Source of the DNA: Polynucleobacter sp. Latsch14-2
GTDB taxonomy: Bacteria > Pseudomonadota > Gammaproteobacteria > Burkholderiales > Burkholderiaceae
DNA length: 51,840 nt
Direction of reading: 5' to 3'
NCBI RefSeq assembly: GCF_018881925.1
Contig: NZ_JACVPL010000013.1
Span: forward strand, 1 to 51,840
Made by a program: the position numbers and the translations under genes. Numbering within the stretch: the stretch's first letter is position 1; every line of letters begins with the position of its first letter. The notes under the pieces were generated by a model that saw only the letters and a program-made list of their open reading frames with translations, searched no databases and had not been told where the DNA came from. Shown piece after piece: positions 9,471 through 17,891 of the stretch.

Positions 9471-10006
9471 ATACATCAATAAATTCAAACTTCTTAAAAG
9501 AGATGGGCATCACTGAATGGGTCCCCCGTGAGCTGCCAGTCGTTTTATCGCCTGATGAGCCGGCTCCTCAAAACCGTGTCCCTCAAAGTGCACATCCAAG
9601 CAATTTACCGGAAAAGTCCTCTATGGGCACCTGGTGGTTTTTTGGAGGCAAGCCACAGGGTGATGCCGAAGTCCTGTTTCAAAACGTCATCCGGACTTTG
9701 GGATTGTCTCCAAACGAGTGGGAATGGAAAAACCCATCTGATAATTTAAGCGCCCTGAATACCTCTGCGAATCGTCTACCAACCGTTGCTGTCGCTTTTG
9801 GTGAGAAGGCGGCTCAAAAATTATCTGGTGAACGCGATTCACTCCCGGAGCTTAGGGAAACTGTTTTAGCTTTGGATTGCCAACTTGAGGATGAGATACC
9901 TCTTATTGCCTCATTTGATTTGTCTTATCTTCTTTCCAAGCCGGGAGAGAAAGCGTTGCTCTGGCAGGATTTACTTCTTGCGAGATCGGTGTTACAAAAT
10001 ATTTGA
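9467..10006 (+). CDS. Uncharacterised protein, candidate DNA polymerase III psi subunit (HolD-like)
   Basis: A 179-residue protein without a confident family call. Three short stretches resemble E. coli HolD in the same order: an N-terminal 'LKEMGITEWVPRE' (10-22) like HolD 'LQQLGITQWSLRR', a central 'VIRTLGLSP' like 'VLRALTVSP', and a C-terminal 'EKALLWQDLLLAR' (161-173) like 'RAALWQQICTYE'. In E. coli holD directly overlaps rimI, and here the gene overlaps rimI by 4 bp, though on its downstream side. Psi links the clamp loader to chi and SSB. An alternative is a degenerate family-4 uracil-DNA glycosylase fold, which psi resembles structurally; no glycosylase motif or Fe-S cysteines are visible. 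The psi call is inference from memory-based comparison. Confidence 0.55.
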   Translation: MNTSINSNFLKEMGITEWVPRELPVVLSPDEPAPQNRVPQSAHPSNLPEKSSMGTWWFFGGKPQGDAEVLFQNVIRTLGLSPNEWEWKNPSDNLSALNTSANRLPTVAVAFGEKAAQKLSGERDSLPELRETVLALDCQLEDEIPLIASFDLSYLLSKPGEKALLWQDLLLARSVLQNI

Positions 10007-10023
10007 TCTAGATATTGCTGCGT

Positions 10024-11343
10024 TTAGTGCTTGTGTTCGCCGATAAGGTGCATTGAGTCATATTCTGCTTGATTTGCAATGTGACGCTTAATTACCAGCC
10101 ACATAATTAGGCTCACCGTTAAGCCAAAGCCAATAATCACATACTGAACAGATGCATCAAGCCAAATTAACAGTGAATAGACTAATAGCATCATTAGAAC
10201 GGAAATATTTTCATTGAAATTTTGTACGGCAATGGAATGACCCGCAGACATTAGTACATGCCCGCGATGTTGCAAAAGAGCATTCATGGGGACAACAAAA
10301 TACCCAGCAAGCCATCCAACTAAGAGTAATAAGAAATATGCTGGAAGCAAATTGAGTGAGACTTCCAGTTTTCCAACAGTTAATAGCACTATGTCAGGCA
10401 ACATATTGGAGTTATAGAGTGCCATAACGCAGACGACCAAGCCCATTGCAATTCCATAAGGTAAAACATTCAATGAGCTACGTAATGGTACGCGCCAAGC
10501 AGCCCAGACCGCTCCTGCAGCAACACCAACGGCCGAGATCGCCTGCAATATTGCGCCCTGAGATAAGTTCATGTGTAGCGCAACCTGAGCCCATTTGATA
10601 ACAATAAATTGCAAAGTAGCACCAGCACCCCAGAATAAGGTGGTTACCGCTAGGGAAATCTGACCAAGACGATCACTCCAGAGTGTCTTAAAGCACACGG
10701 CAAAGTCTTTGACTAGCTCTATTGGATTTGTTTTTTGGGTTACGTATCGAGCTCCGGTATCGGGAATGCGAAGATTAATGAGTGCCGCGATGACATAAAA
10801 CATCATGATGACTAAAATTGCAGATTCAGCTGGTGTATCGATACCAGTATCAAGGGCTGGCATATCAAAACTTAATAAGCTCTGAGAAACCGTGCTGCTT
10901 ATTAAAATTCCTCCAAAGACGGTTCCAAAAATAATCGAGCCGACAGTAAGTCCTTCAATCCACCCATTAGCAGCTACTAATTTTTCAGGGGGGAGCAATT
11001 CAGTCAAAATTCCGTACTTAGCCGGTGAATAGGCGGCGGCCCCCAGACCGACAATCGCGTATGAGATGATTGGATGTCCACCTAGCAGCATGGCGGCACA
11101 GCCGACGAATTTGATCGTATTGGTAATGAACATGACATTGCCTTTGGGGCGGGAATCCGCAAAGGCGCCAACAAAAGCCGCAAGGAGTACGTAAGAAAGC
11201 ACAAAAAAGAGTTTGAGCAGGGGCGTCATCCAGGCCGGCGCGTTGAGCTGGACCAAGAGGGCAATTGCCGCAATTAGCAGGGCGTTATCAGCAAGCGACG
11301 AAAAAAATTGCGCCGCCATAATGATGTAAAAACTACGGTTCAT
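10024..11343 (-). CDS. lplT: Lysophospholipid transporter LplT (MFS)
   Basis: An inner-membrane major-facilitator protein that flips lysophospholipids inward for re-acylation. The 439 residues are almost continuously hydrophobic, consistent with 12 membrane segments. The N-terminus 'FYIIMAAQFFSSLADNALLIAA' region and the loop 'GAAAYSPAKYGILTELLPPEKLVAANGWIEG' region are characteristic of LplT. The acyltransferase Aas, its usual partner in enterobacteria, is not in the window. It diverges from alr with about 50 bp between starts and converges on the orf179 gene with a 17-bp gap. Confidence 0.92.
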   Translation of the reverse strand: MNRSFYIIMAAQFFSSLADNALLIAAIALLVQLNAPAWMTPLLKLFFVLSYVLLAAFVGAFADSRPKGNVMFITNTIKFVGCAAMLLGGHPIISYAIVGLGAAAYSPAKYGILTELLPPEKLVAANGWIEGLTVGSIIFGTVFGGILISSTVSQSLLSFDMPALDTGIDTPAESAILVIMMFYVIAALINLRIPDTGARYVTQKTNPIELVKDFAVCFKTLWSDRLGQISLAVTTLFWGAGATLQFIVIKWAQVALHMNLSQGAILQAISAVGVAAGAVWAAWRVPLRSSLNVLPYGIAMGLVVCVMALYNSNMLPDIVLLTVGKLEVSLNLLPAYFLLLLVGWLAGYFVVPMNALLQHRGHVLMSAGHSIAVQNFNENISVLMMLLVYSLLIWLDASVQYVIIGFGLTVSLIMWLVIKRHIANQAEYDSMHLIGEHKH

Positions 11344-11393
11344 TCGTACAATCTAGTCATTGACACAATTAAAACATGAAAGGAGGGGTGGAT

Positions 11394-12518
11394 ATGGACG
11401 TTTCAGATAATAGCCTGATTAATAGACCAATTTTGGCATCTATATCCACCGAGGCCTTTCGCCATAATTTAACTCGCGTGAGGGAGCTTGCGCCAGAGTC
11501 AAAGATTTGGTCCGTAATTAAGGCTAGATCTTATGGTCATGGCTTTGAAGCTGCATTTAAAGGCTTAGAGGCTACAGATGGCTTTGCTCTTCTAGATATT
11601 GAGGATGCCCGATGGTTAAGGGAAAACGGCTGGAAAGGTCGTATTTTATTGCTAGAGGGGCTATTTCACCCAGCAGAAGTGGCAAATGCAGAGGATTTGG
11701 CTTGTGATCTGGTGGTTCATTGCGACAGTCAAATTGAGTGGCTGGAAAATTATCAATCTCAGAGCCATAAGAGATTTAGCATTTTTCTCAAAATGAACAC
11801 CGGTATGAATCGTTTGGGGTTCAACCCTGATAAGTACAGAATTGCATTTCATCGTTTGCACGCATTAGGGCATCAGATGCATCATATGACCCATTTTGCT
11901 AACGCAGACCAAGTCAACCAATTGCCGACAGTGGGACAACAACTGGAATGCTTTGAGGCAACCATTGCCGATCTAACGGCACCAACATCCATGGCCAATT
12001 CTGCCGCGATTTTATGGCACCGCACAGTCCTAGGTGATTGGGTTAGGCCGGGTATTATGTTGTATGGAGCTTCCCCGACTGGATCTTATAAAGATATCGA
12101 GCATGCCAATTTGCAGCCAGTGATGCGCTTACAAAGCGAGATCATTGATATCCAGGAATTAAAAAAGGGTGATCGGGTCGGTTACGGCGGACGCTATCAA
12201 GCGCCCGAATCTATGCGAGTGGGTGTTATAGCTTGTGGCTACGCTGATGGCTACCCCCGTCAGGCACCTGATGGAACGCCTGTATGGGTTGAGGGTGGTG
12301 CATTCGACGGCGCAGGCGTTGTTTGCCCATTGGTTGGTCGCGTGTCAATGGATATGTTGACGATTGATTTGCGTCAGGCGCCACAGGCCAAAATTGGGAG
12401 TCGCGTCGAACTGTGGGGTACTCAAGTGCCAGTCGATGATGTCGCTCAGATGAGTGGCACCATTGGCTATGAACTGATTTGCGCCTTAGCACCTAGGGTA
12501 GCTGTTGAAATTAAATAA
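11394..12518 (+). CDS. alr: Alanine racemase (PLP-dependent)
   Basis: Makes D-alanine for peptidoglycan. An N-terminal PLP-barrel holds the Schiff-base lysine K43 in 'VIKARSYGHG'; the more usual form is 'VKANAYGHG', so two flanking residues differ. The C-terminal beta domain carries 'VGYGGRY' (the second catalytic base, Tyr) and 'GYADGYPR'. ATG 11394 is chosen over ATG 11376 because a near-perfect AGGAGG at 11381-11386 sits 7 nt before it; that gives 374 residues, normal for Alr. Divergent from lplT. Confidence 0.95.
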   Translation: MDVSDNSLINRPILASISTEAFRHNLTRVRELAPESKIWSVIKARSYGHGFEAAFKGLEATDGFALLDIEDARWLRENGWKGRILLLEGLFHPAEVANAEDLACDLVVHCDSQIEWLENYQSQSHKRFSIFLKMNTGMNRLGFNPDKYRIAFHRLHALGHQMHHMTHFANADQVNQLPTVGQQLECFEATIADLTAPTSMANSAAILWHRTVLGDWVRPGIMLYGASPTGSYKDIEHANLQPVMRLQSEIIDIQELKKGDRVGYGGRYQAPESMRVGVIACGYADGYPRQAPDGTPVWVEGGAFDGAGVVCPLVGRVSMDMLTIDLRQAPQAKIGSRVELWGTQVPVDDVAQMSGTIGYELICALAPRVAVEIK

Positions 12519-12543
12519 GTAATGGCTGCGAGTAAGGCAGTAG

Positions 12544-13437
12544 TTACTTATTCCAAAGTTGCCACCACTCACGTTCTTTTTTGACGCGCTGACCAGTTTG
12601 CATTATCTGACTATCTGGGAAGTTCAATACTAAAACCCGATTGGCGTCAGAACTAAGATCCTGCATTCCCAGCCGTTCATAGGACTTCACCAAAATGTAT
12701 AGAGCCTCTTCAACGGCCGGAGCGCGATCATAGTCACGGATTACAAGCTGTGCTCGATTTGCGGAGGCCAAATAGGCGCCACGTTGAAAGTAGAAACGCG
12801 CAACTATTACGTCTGCTTCTGCCAAAGAGTTGACGATGTAGCGCATACGATCTAACGAGTCCGTAGCGTATTTACTATTAGGGAAGCGCTCTACAACAAC
12901 CTTGAACGATTCAAAAGCCTCTTTGGCTGCCTTCGGGTCTCGCTCACTTAAGTCTTGCCCTGTAAATTTACCTAGCCATCCTAAATCATCATTAAAGGTA
13001 ATTAAGCCTTTTAAATAGTAGGCGTAATCAAGGTTAGGGCTGCCCTGGAAAAGCTTAATAAAGCGATCAATGGCTACTAGCGCTTGCGCTTGCTCCTGAG
13101 CCTTCCAGTAGCAGTAAGCGGCATTAATTTGCGCTTGCTGAGAGTAGGGCCCAAAAGGGAATCGGGCTTCTAGTTTTTCAAAGTATTTGCCGCATTTTGC
13201 AAAGTCGGCATCATTTAATTTATCCGTTGCTTCTGAATAGAGTTTTGTTTCGGACCATTTATCTGTATCGTCTTTCTGCCCATCGCTACCAGCGCAACCA
13301 CTCAACAGAAGGGCGCTGGTGCTCGCAAAGAAGAAAAGAGTCAAAATAAGGGCTCTACGCTTTTGAGGGCTTTTGCCGCTAAATGACTTGATAGCAGCAG
13401 CAAGCCTTAAACTAGCGTCTGAAATAACATCTGACAT
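12544..13437 (-). CDS. bamD: Outer membrane assembly lipoprotein BamD
   Basis: An essential lipoprotein of the BAM complex that inserts beta-barrel proteins. A long basic n-region and hydrophobic stretch lead to the lipobox 'LLSGC' (Cys48 from this start). They are followed by five TPR-like repeats including 'KYFEKLEARFPFGPYSQQAQ' and 'FPNSKYATDSLDRM', ending in 'EREWWQLW'. Two starts are possible: 13437 (AAGG about 10 nt upstream) and 13464 (GGGAG 9 nt upstream, 306 residues). The shorter one is used because the longer would overlap the divergent rluD start. About 297 residues; E. coli BamD has 245, the excess being mostly N-terminal. Confidence 0.93.
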   Translation of the reverse strand: MSDVISDASLRLAAAIKSFSGKSPQKRRALILTLFFFASTSALLLSGCAGSDGQKDDTDKWSETKLYSEATDKLNDADFAKCGKYFEKLEARFPFGPYSQQAQINAAYCYWKAQEQAQALVAIDRFIKLFQGSPNLDYAYYLKGLITFNDDLGWLGKFTGQDLSERDPKAAKEAFESFKVVVERFPNSKYATDSLDRMRYIVNSLAEADVIVARFYFQRGAYLASANRAQLVIRDYDRAPAVEEALYILVKSYERLGMQDLSSDANRVLVLNFPDSQIMQTGQRVKKEREWWQLWNK

Positions 13438-13457
13438 AACTGAAAGGCCTTTTAAGC

Positions 13458-14495
13458 GTGGCATTGCCGCAAACTCCCGATTCGAATCCTTCTGATTATA
13501 TCGATGATGAGGATTTCATAGCCATAGAAATTCCTCTGGAAGTCAACGGCGAACGTTTAGATAAGGTTCTAGCTGCCTCTTTGCCCGATTACTCACGAAA
13601 TCGCCTGAAGGCTTGGGTGGAGGCTGGCGCCGTCACAGTGGACGGAAAAGTTACAAAAGCACGCTATCTGCTTCGAGGCGGGGAGAGTATTAAAGTTTTC
13701 CCCCAAGAAATGCCTGAGCAATTTGCCTTTAGTCCTGAAGAAATTGCTTTGGATGTCGTTTATGAGGATGAATCGATCATTGTTGTGAATAAACCGCCTG
13801 GCTTGGTTGTGCATCCCGCTGCTGGAAACTGGTCGGGCACACTATTAAATGGACTTTTATTTCGTTACCCAGAGCTTAAGAATCTACCAAGGGCGGGTAT
13901 CGTTCATCGATTGGATAAAGACACGTCTGGCTTAATGGTTGTCGCCAGAACCGCTTTAGCCCAAACAGCTTTAGTTAGGCAGTTACAAGACCGCACGGTC
14001 GGAAGGCGTTATATTGCCTGGGTTTGGGGTGAGGCCCCTACACAGGGAAAGGTTTTGGCTTCTGTGGGACGAGATCAGCGGGACCGGTTAAAGATGGCGG
14101 CGGGTTCTGCGCATGGCAAGCCAGCAGCCACCTTATTTAGGCGCCTTGCTAAAGGTGCATATGAAGGATCGCCGATCACTTTGCTGGAATGTCGCCTTGA
14201 AACTGGTCGGACACACCAGATACGAGTTCATCTTGAGTCCTTGGGCTACCCCTTGTTGGGTGACCCTGTTTACCGTAAAAAAACTCCTGGTGTCGCAAAG
14301 TCACTTGGATTTGAGCGTCAGGCCTTGCATGCCTTTGCATTAAGTTTGCAGCATCCAGTTACTGCAAACATCATCACTTGGTTTAGGTTGCCACCCAATG
14401 ATTTGATGTTGCTGTTAAATCAAGTTGGGATGGTTGGGGATGATCTGCCACAAGAATCTATTGTGCTGGCCTCCATTAATAGCGATTCAAGCTAA
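13458..14495 (+). CDS. rluD: 23S rRNA pseudouridine synthase RluD
   Basis: Makes the pseudouridines in helix 69 of 23S rRNA (1911/1915/1917 in E. coli numbering), needed for normal ribosome assembly. An S4 RNA-binding domain at about 27-85 precedes the RluA-type catalytic domain, with 'NKPPGLVVHP' at 111-120 and HRLDKDTSG at 150-158, the first Asp (D153) being catalytic. The start is GTG 13458 with AAAGG about 9 nt upstream; no ATG lies near the conserved start. It diverges from bamD, as in many proteobacteria, and its TAA overlaps the ATG of pgeF by one base. Confidence 0.95.
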   Translation: MALPQTPDSNPSDYIDDEDFIAIEIPLEVNGERLDKVLAASLPDYSRNRLKAWVEAGAVTVDGKVTKARYLLRGGESIKVFPQEMPEQFAFSPEEIALDVVYEDESIIVVNKPPGLVVHPAAGNWSGTLLNGLLFRYPELKNLPRAGIVHRLDKDTSGLMVVARTALAQTALVRQLQDRTVGRRYIAWVWGEAPTQGKVLASVGRDQRDRLKMAAGSAHGKPAATLFRRLAKGAYEGSPITLLECRLETGRTHQIRVHLESLGYPLLGDPVYRKKTPGVAKSLGFERQALHAFALSLQHPVTANIITWFRLPPNDLMLLLNQVGMVGDDLPQESIVLASINSDSS

Positions 14496-15256
14496 TGGCT
14501 ATCATCAAGCCCGATTGGAGTGCCCCTCTATCTGTTCAGGCTCTCGTAACAACGCGACAAGGCGGGGTAAGTATTGCGCCTTACTCATCCTGGAATCTTG
14601 GCGATCATGTTGGTGATGACCCAAAGTCAGTAGCTGCTAATCGTACACTGCTCAGGACGCTCTTACCGGCTAACCCGCTATGGCTTAAACAAGTTCATGG
14701 CACCGTTGTGAGTACTCCTGCCAAGCGAAGCCTTTCGCCAAGCGACGCCATTGAGGCAGATGCTGCAATTACCAATCAAGTAAATGAGGTCTTAGCGGTT
14801 ATGACTGCTGATTGTTTGCCCATATTTTTTAGCAACGAAGAGGGCAACATTGTTGGCTTAGCACATGCAGGGTGGCGTGGTCTCTGTAGCGGGGTTATTG
14901 AAAATACAGTTGCCGAACTTCTGCAGTTAATGCCTCATTCATCGGCCAATGAATTGATAGCATGGATGGGCCCAGCTATTGGACCAGACGCCTTTGAGGT
15001 TGGGGAGGATGTTTATGCTGCTTTTGCAGAGTCGGGGTTTACGTTTACGTCAAATGCATTTGAAGCTATTTCAGGCAAACCTGGCAAATATTTTGCCAAT
15101 CTTTATGTTTTGGCACAGGCCAGATTATCTGCATTAGGGGTAAAGCATATTTCTGGAGGAAATTTCTGCACCTTTGCAGACCGTAATCGCTTCTTTTCGC
15201 ACCGCCGTGATGCCACTTCTGGGCGCTTTGCTTCTCTAATTTGGTTTACTCAGTGA
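14495..15256 (+). CDS. pgeF: PgeF/YfiH family protein (peptidoglycan editing factor, polyphenol oxidase/laccase domain)
   Basis: A 253-residue protein of the YfiH/LACC1 family. The zinc-binding residues are visible as His in 'LKQVHGTVV', Cys in 'MTADCLPIFF' and His in 'GLAHAGWRGL'. Family members have been described as laccase-like oxidases and as purine nucleoside phosphorylase/adenosine deaminase enzymes. In E. coli the protein removes wrongly incorporated serine from peptidoglycan precursors. Start and stop overlap with rluD (TAATG) shows coupling, the same rluD-yfiH order as in E. coli, where bamD also lies nearby. Confidence 0.92.
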   Translation: MAIIKPDWSAPLSVQALVTTRQGGVSIAPYSSWNLGDHVGDDPKSVAANRTLLRTLLPANPLWLKQVHGTVVSTPAKRSLSPSDAIEADAAITNQVNEVLAVMTADCLPIFFSNEEGNIVGLAHAGWRGLCSGVIENTVAELLQLMPHSSANELIAWMGPAIGPDAFEVGEDVYAAFAESGFTFTSNAFEAISGKPGKYFANLYVLAQARLSALGVKHISGGNFCTFADRNRFFSHRRDATSGRFASLIWFTQ

Positions 15257-15291
15257 CTCACCTTCTCCTATTAACTTCGGGTAATTACTAG

Positions 15292-15309
15292 CCTAGCCCT
15301 TGGGCTAGG
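15292..15309. promoter_or_regulatory. Perfect 18-bp palindrome upstream of phaC
   Basis: CCTAGCCC at 15292-15299 and GGGCTAGG at 15302-15309 are exact inverted repeats separated by TT. It lies 60-78 bp before the phaC start in a 113-bp intergenic region. No T-run follows, so it is not a terminator on the plus strand; an operator or a structured leader element is more likely. The protein that would bind it is unknown. It contains no TGC..GCA pair, so it does not match the described PhaR site. Confidence 0.5.
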
Positions 15310-15369
15310 GTTAGTGCGTATAACTCTGAAGCTCTTATAGAAGGAGAATGTCTAAATTCAATTTAAGAG

Positions 15370-17007
15370 ATGACTATGTTTGCAGGTATGAATACGGGTG
15401 CATCGCCGGCACTAGCACCACATCACATGGCAATGATTCCGCCAGAACGTTTGGCAGAAATTCAAAAAGAATATTTTGCTGAATTAGCTCATCTTGCCAC
15501 TAACCCAGAAGCAATTGAAGTAAAAGACCGTCGTTTTTCTGGGAAAGCTTGGCACTCCTCTTGGAGTAAAACCATAGCCGCAACTTATTTGCTCAATGCA
15601 AAGCACCTTATGGCTTTGGCTAAAGCTGTTGAAGCTGATGAAAAATCCAAACAAAAGATTTTGTTCACAACCGAGCAGATGATTGATGCTTTATCTCCAT
15701 CTAACTTTATAGCTACCAATCCTGAAGTGTTGGAAAACATTATTAGCTCACAAGGTCAGTCCATACAAAATGGTATCGTCAATTTGCTGGGTGATATGAA
15801 AAAAGGCAAAGTCTCTCAGACCGACGAAACTGCATTTGAGGTTGGTAAAAATATAGCCACCACAGAAGGGCAGGTAGTATTTCGTTGTGAGCTATTTGAG
15901 TTAATTCAATATACGCCTCTGACTGAGACTGTTTACGAGCGTCCATATTTGATGGTCCCGCCATGCATCAATAAGTATTACATCTTAGATTTACAGCCTG
16001 ATAATTCTGTTGTCCGCTATATGGTGGAGCAGGGCCATACTGTTTTTTTGGTCTCATGGAAAAATCCTGATGAATCAATGTCCAAGGTAACTTGGGAAGA
16101 TTATGTTGGCAATGGTGTGATTAAGGCTATTGAAGTAACTAAAAATATTGGCGGTACAGAGCAAATTAATATTCTTGGGTTTTGTGTTGGTGGCACGCTA
16201 ACAGCTTCAGCTTTAGCTGTCTTAGCAGCTAAAAAGGATGCGTCTATTGCAAGTTTGACCCTATTTACAACTTTATTGGATTTCACAAACACTGGCATCT
16301 TAGATGTCTTTATTGATGAAAACATGGTCAAGATGCGTGAAACCAGTATTGGCGGTGAGTCTGGTAAGTTTGGCATGATGTCTGGGCTAGACCTTGGTAA
16401 CACTTTTTCTTTCTTGCGCCCCAATGATTTGGTTTGGAATTACGTTGTAGAAAATTACCTTAAGGGTAATTCCCCTCCACCATTTGATTTGCTCTATTGG
16501 AATGGTGACTCCACAAACCTCCCAGGTGCGATGTACTGTTGGTATTTACGCCATACTTATTTACAAAACGATTTAGTTAAACCTGGCAAGGTAAGTTTAT
16601 GCGATCAGAAGATTGATCTGGGTAAGATTGATTGCCCAGCATATATCTATGCATCACAAGAGGACCATATTGTTCCTTGGCAGTCTGCATATGAGTCCAC
16701 GCAAATTCTTAAAGGGAAGAATCGTTTTGTTCTCGGGGCCTCTGGACATATTGCAGGGGTTATTAATCCTCCCGCAAAAAACAAACGCTATTACTTTGAA
16801 AACAGCAAGATTGCCAAAACTGGCCCAGAGTGGCTCACGGGCGCAACAGAAATCAAAGGCAGTTGGTGGCCTGATTACACAAAATGGCTCGCCCAGTATG
16901 GTGGCAAAAAAATTGCCGCAAGGAAAACATTTGGAAATTCAAAGTATAAAGAATTAGAGGCTGCTCCTGGTAAGTACGTCAAAGAAAAATTAGGTTCAGC
17001 GGTTTAA
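15370..17007 (+). CDS. phaC: Poly(3-hydroxyalkanoate) synthase, class I
   Basis: Polymerises 3-hydroxyacyl-CoA into the storage polyester at the granule surface. The 545 residues hold the PhaC N-domain (about 60-230) and an alpha/beta-hydrolase core with the lipase-like box GFCVGG at 270-275, C272 being the acyl-carrying nucleophile. The single-chain length and lack of phaE nearby indicate class I. An in-frame stop at 15364 excludes earlier starts. ATG 15376 is an alternative with AAGAGA 5 nt before it. A strong AAGGAG at 15341-15346 is too far upstream to serve this start. phaB follows by 36 bp. Confidence 0.96.
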   Translation: MTMFAGMNTGASPALAPHHMAMIPPERLAEIQKEYFAELAHLATNPEAIEVKDRRFSGKAWHSSWSKTIAATYLLNAKHLMALAKAVEADEKSKQKILFTTEQMIDALSPSNFIATNPEVLENIISSQGQSIQNGIVNLLGDMKKGKVSQTDETAFEVGKNIATTEGQVVFRCELFELIQYTPLTETVYERPYLMVPPCINKYYILDLQPDNSVVRYMVEQGHTVFLVSWKNPDESMSKVTWEDYVGNGVIKAIEVTKNIGGTEQINILGFCVGGTLTASALAVLAAKKDASIASLTLFTTLLDFTNTGILDVFIDENMVKMRETSIGGESGKFGMMSGLDLGNTFSFLRPNDLVWNYVVENYLKGNSPPPFDLLYWNGDSTNLPGAMYCWYLRHTYLQNDLVKPGKVSLCDQKIDLGKIDCPAYIYASQEDHIVPWQSAYESTQILKGKNRFVLGASGHIAGVINPPAKNKRYYFENSKIAKTGPEWLTGATEIKGSWWPDYTKWLAQYGGKKIAARKTFGNSKYKELEAAPGKYVKEKLGSAV

Positions 17008-17043
17008 TTACTCATAAAACATCATATTTATAAGGGGAAATCC

Positions 17044-17784
17044 ATGTCTCAAAAAGTTGCATATGTAACCGGTGGTATGGGCGGTATTGGTACCGCTATT
17101 TGTCAGCGCCTGGCTAAAGATGGCTTCAAAGTTATTGCAGGCTGCGGTCCAAATTCTCCTCGCAAGGATCGCTGGATTGCTGAACAAAAAGCGATCGGCT
17201 ATGATTTTATTGCTTCTGAAGGCAATGTGTCTGACTGGGACAGTACGGTTGCAGCATTCGATAAGGTTAAGGCTGAGGTAGGCCGTGTTGATGTCCTGGT
17301 AAATAACGCTGGCATTACACGCGATAGCGTTTTCCGCAAAATGACTCCCGATGCTTGGAAGGCTGTAATTGATACCAACCTCAATTCTTTATTTAATGTG
17401 ACCAAGCAGGTGATCGATGGTATGTGCGATAACAATTGGGGCCGAATTATCAACATTTCTTCCGTAAATGGGCAAAAAGGGCAGTTTGGCCAAGCTAATT
17501 ACTCCACTGCAAAAGCAGGTTTGCATGGATTTACGATGGCTTTAGCCCAAGAGGTCGCTACCAAAGGCGTGACCGTCAACACAGTTTCCCCTGGGTATAT
17601 CGGTACAGATATGGTCAGGGCGATCCGTGAGGATGTTCTAGAAAAAATTGTTTCTGGCATTCCCGTCAAGCGTTTGGGGACCCCAGAAGAAATTGCCTCT
17701 ATTTGCTGCTGGATTGCCTCTGAGGACGGCGGTTATGCTACTGGAGCCGATTTCTCCTTGAATGGCGGTATCCATACAGGCTAA
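17044..17784 (+). CDS. phaB: Acetoacetyl-CoA reductase (NADPH, short-chain dehydrogenase)
   Basis: Reduces acetoacetyl-CoA to (R)-3-hydroxybutyryl-CoA, the monomer for PhaC. The Rossmann motif TGGMGGIG is at 9-16, NNAG at 87-90, and the catalytic Ser-Tyr-Lys are S140, Y153 and K157. The N-terminal 'GGMGGIGTAICQRL' is characteristic of PhaB rather than FabG. The 246 residues and strong AAGGGG ribosome binding site are normal. It lies directly after phaC, so the two are probably one transcript. Confidence 0.96.
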   Translation: MSQKVAYVTGGMGGIGTAICQRLAKDGFKVIAGCGPNSPRKDRWIAEQKAIGYDFIASEGNVSDWDSTVAAFDKVKAEVGRVDVLVNNAGITRDSVFRKMTPDAWKAVIDTNLNSLFNVTKQVIDGMCDNNWGRIINISSVNGQKGQFGQANYSTAKAGLHGFTMALAQEVATKGVTVNTVSPGYIGTDMVRAIREDVLEKIVSGIPVKRLGTPEEIASICCWIASEDGGYATGADFSLNGGIHTG

Positions 17785-17807
17785 ACAGAGCCTCTAAGTA
17801 GAACATC

Positions 17808-17858
17808 ACATCGGCATATTTACCTTTTGGTCAGACTAGGGATAAACTATGCCGATGT
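17808..17858. repeat. 11-bp inverted repeat between phaB and phaR
   Basis: ACATCGGCATA at 17808-17818 and its exact reverse complement at 17848-17858 are separated by 29 bp. It may form a long hairpin ending the phaCB message, although no T-run follows. It may equally be a paired operator for phaR, since the right arm abuts a PhaR-like TGC..GCA site. Confidence 0.5.
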
Positions 17859-17868
17859 TGCATTGCAG
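17858..17868. promoter_or_regulatory. Candidate PhaR binding site upstream of phaR
   Basis: TTGC-ATT-GCAG differs by one base from the CTGC-N3-GCAG motif reported for PhaR of alphaproteobacteria. It is 23 bp before the phaR ATG. PhaR is known to repress its own gene, so autoregulation is a reasonable inference; the betaproteobacterial site may differ. Confidence 0.4.
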
Positions 17869-17891
17869 TAGACCTATTTAGGAAAAAATTT

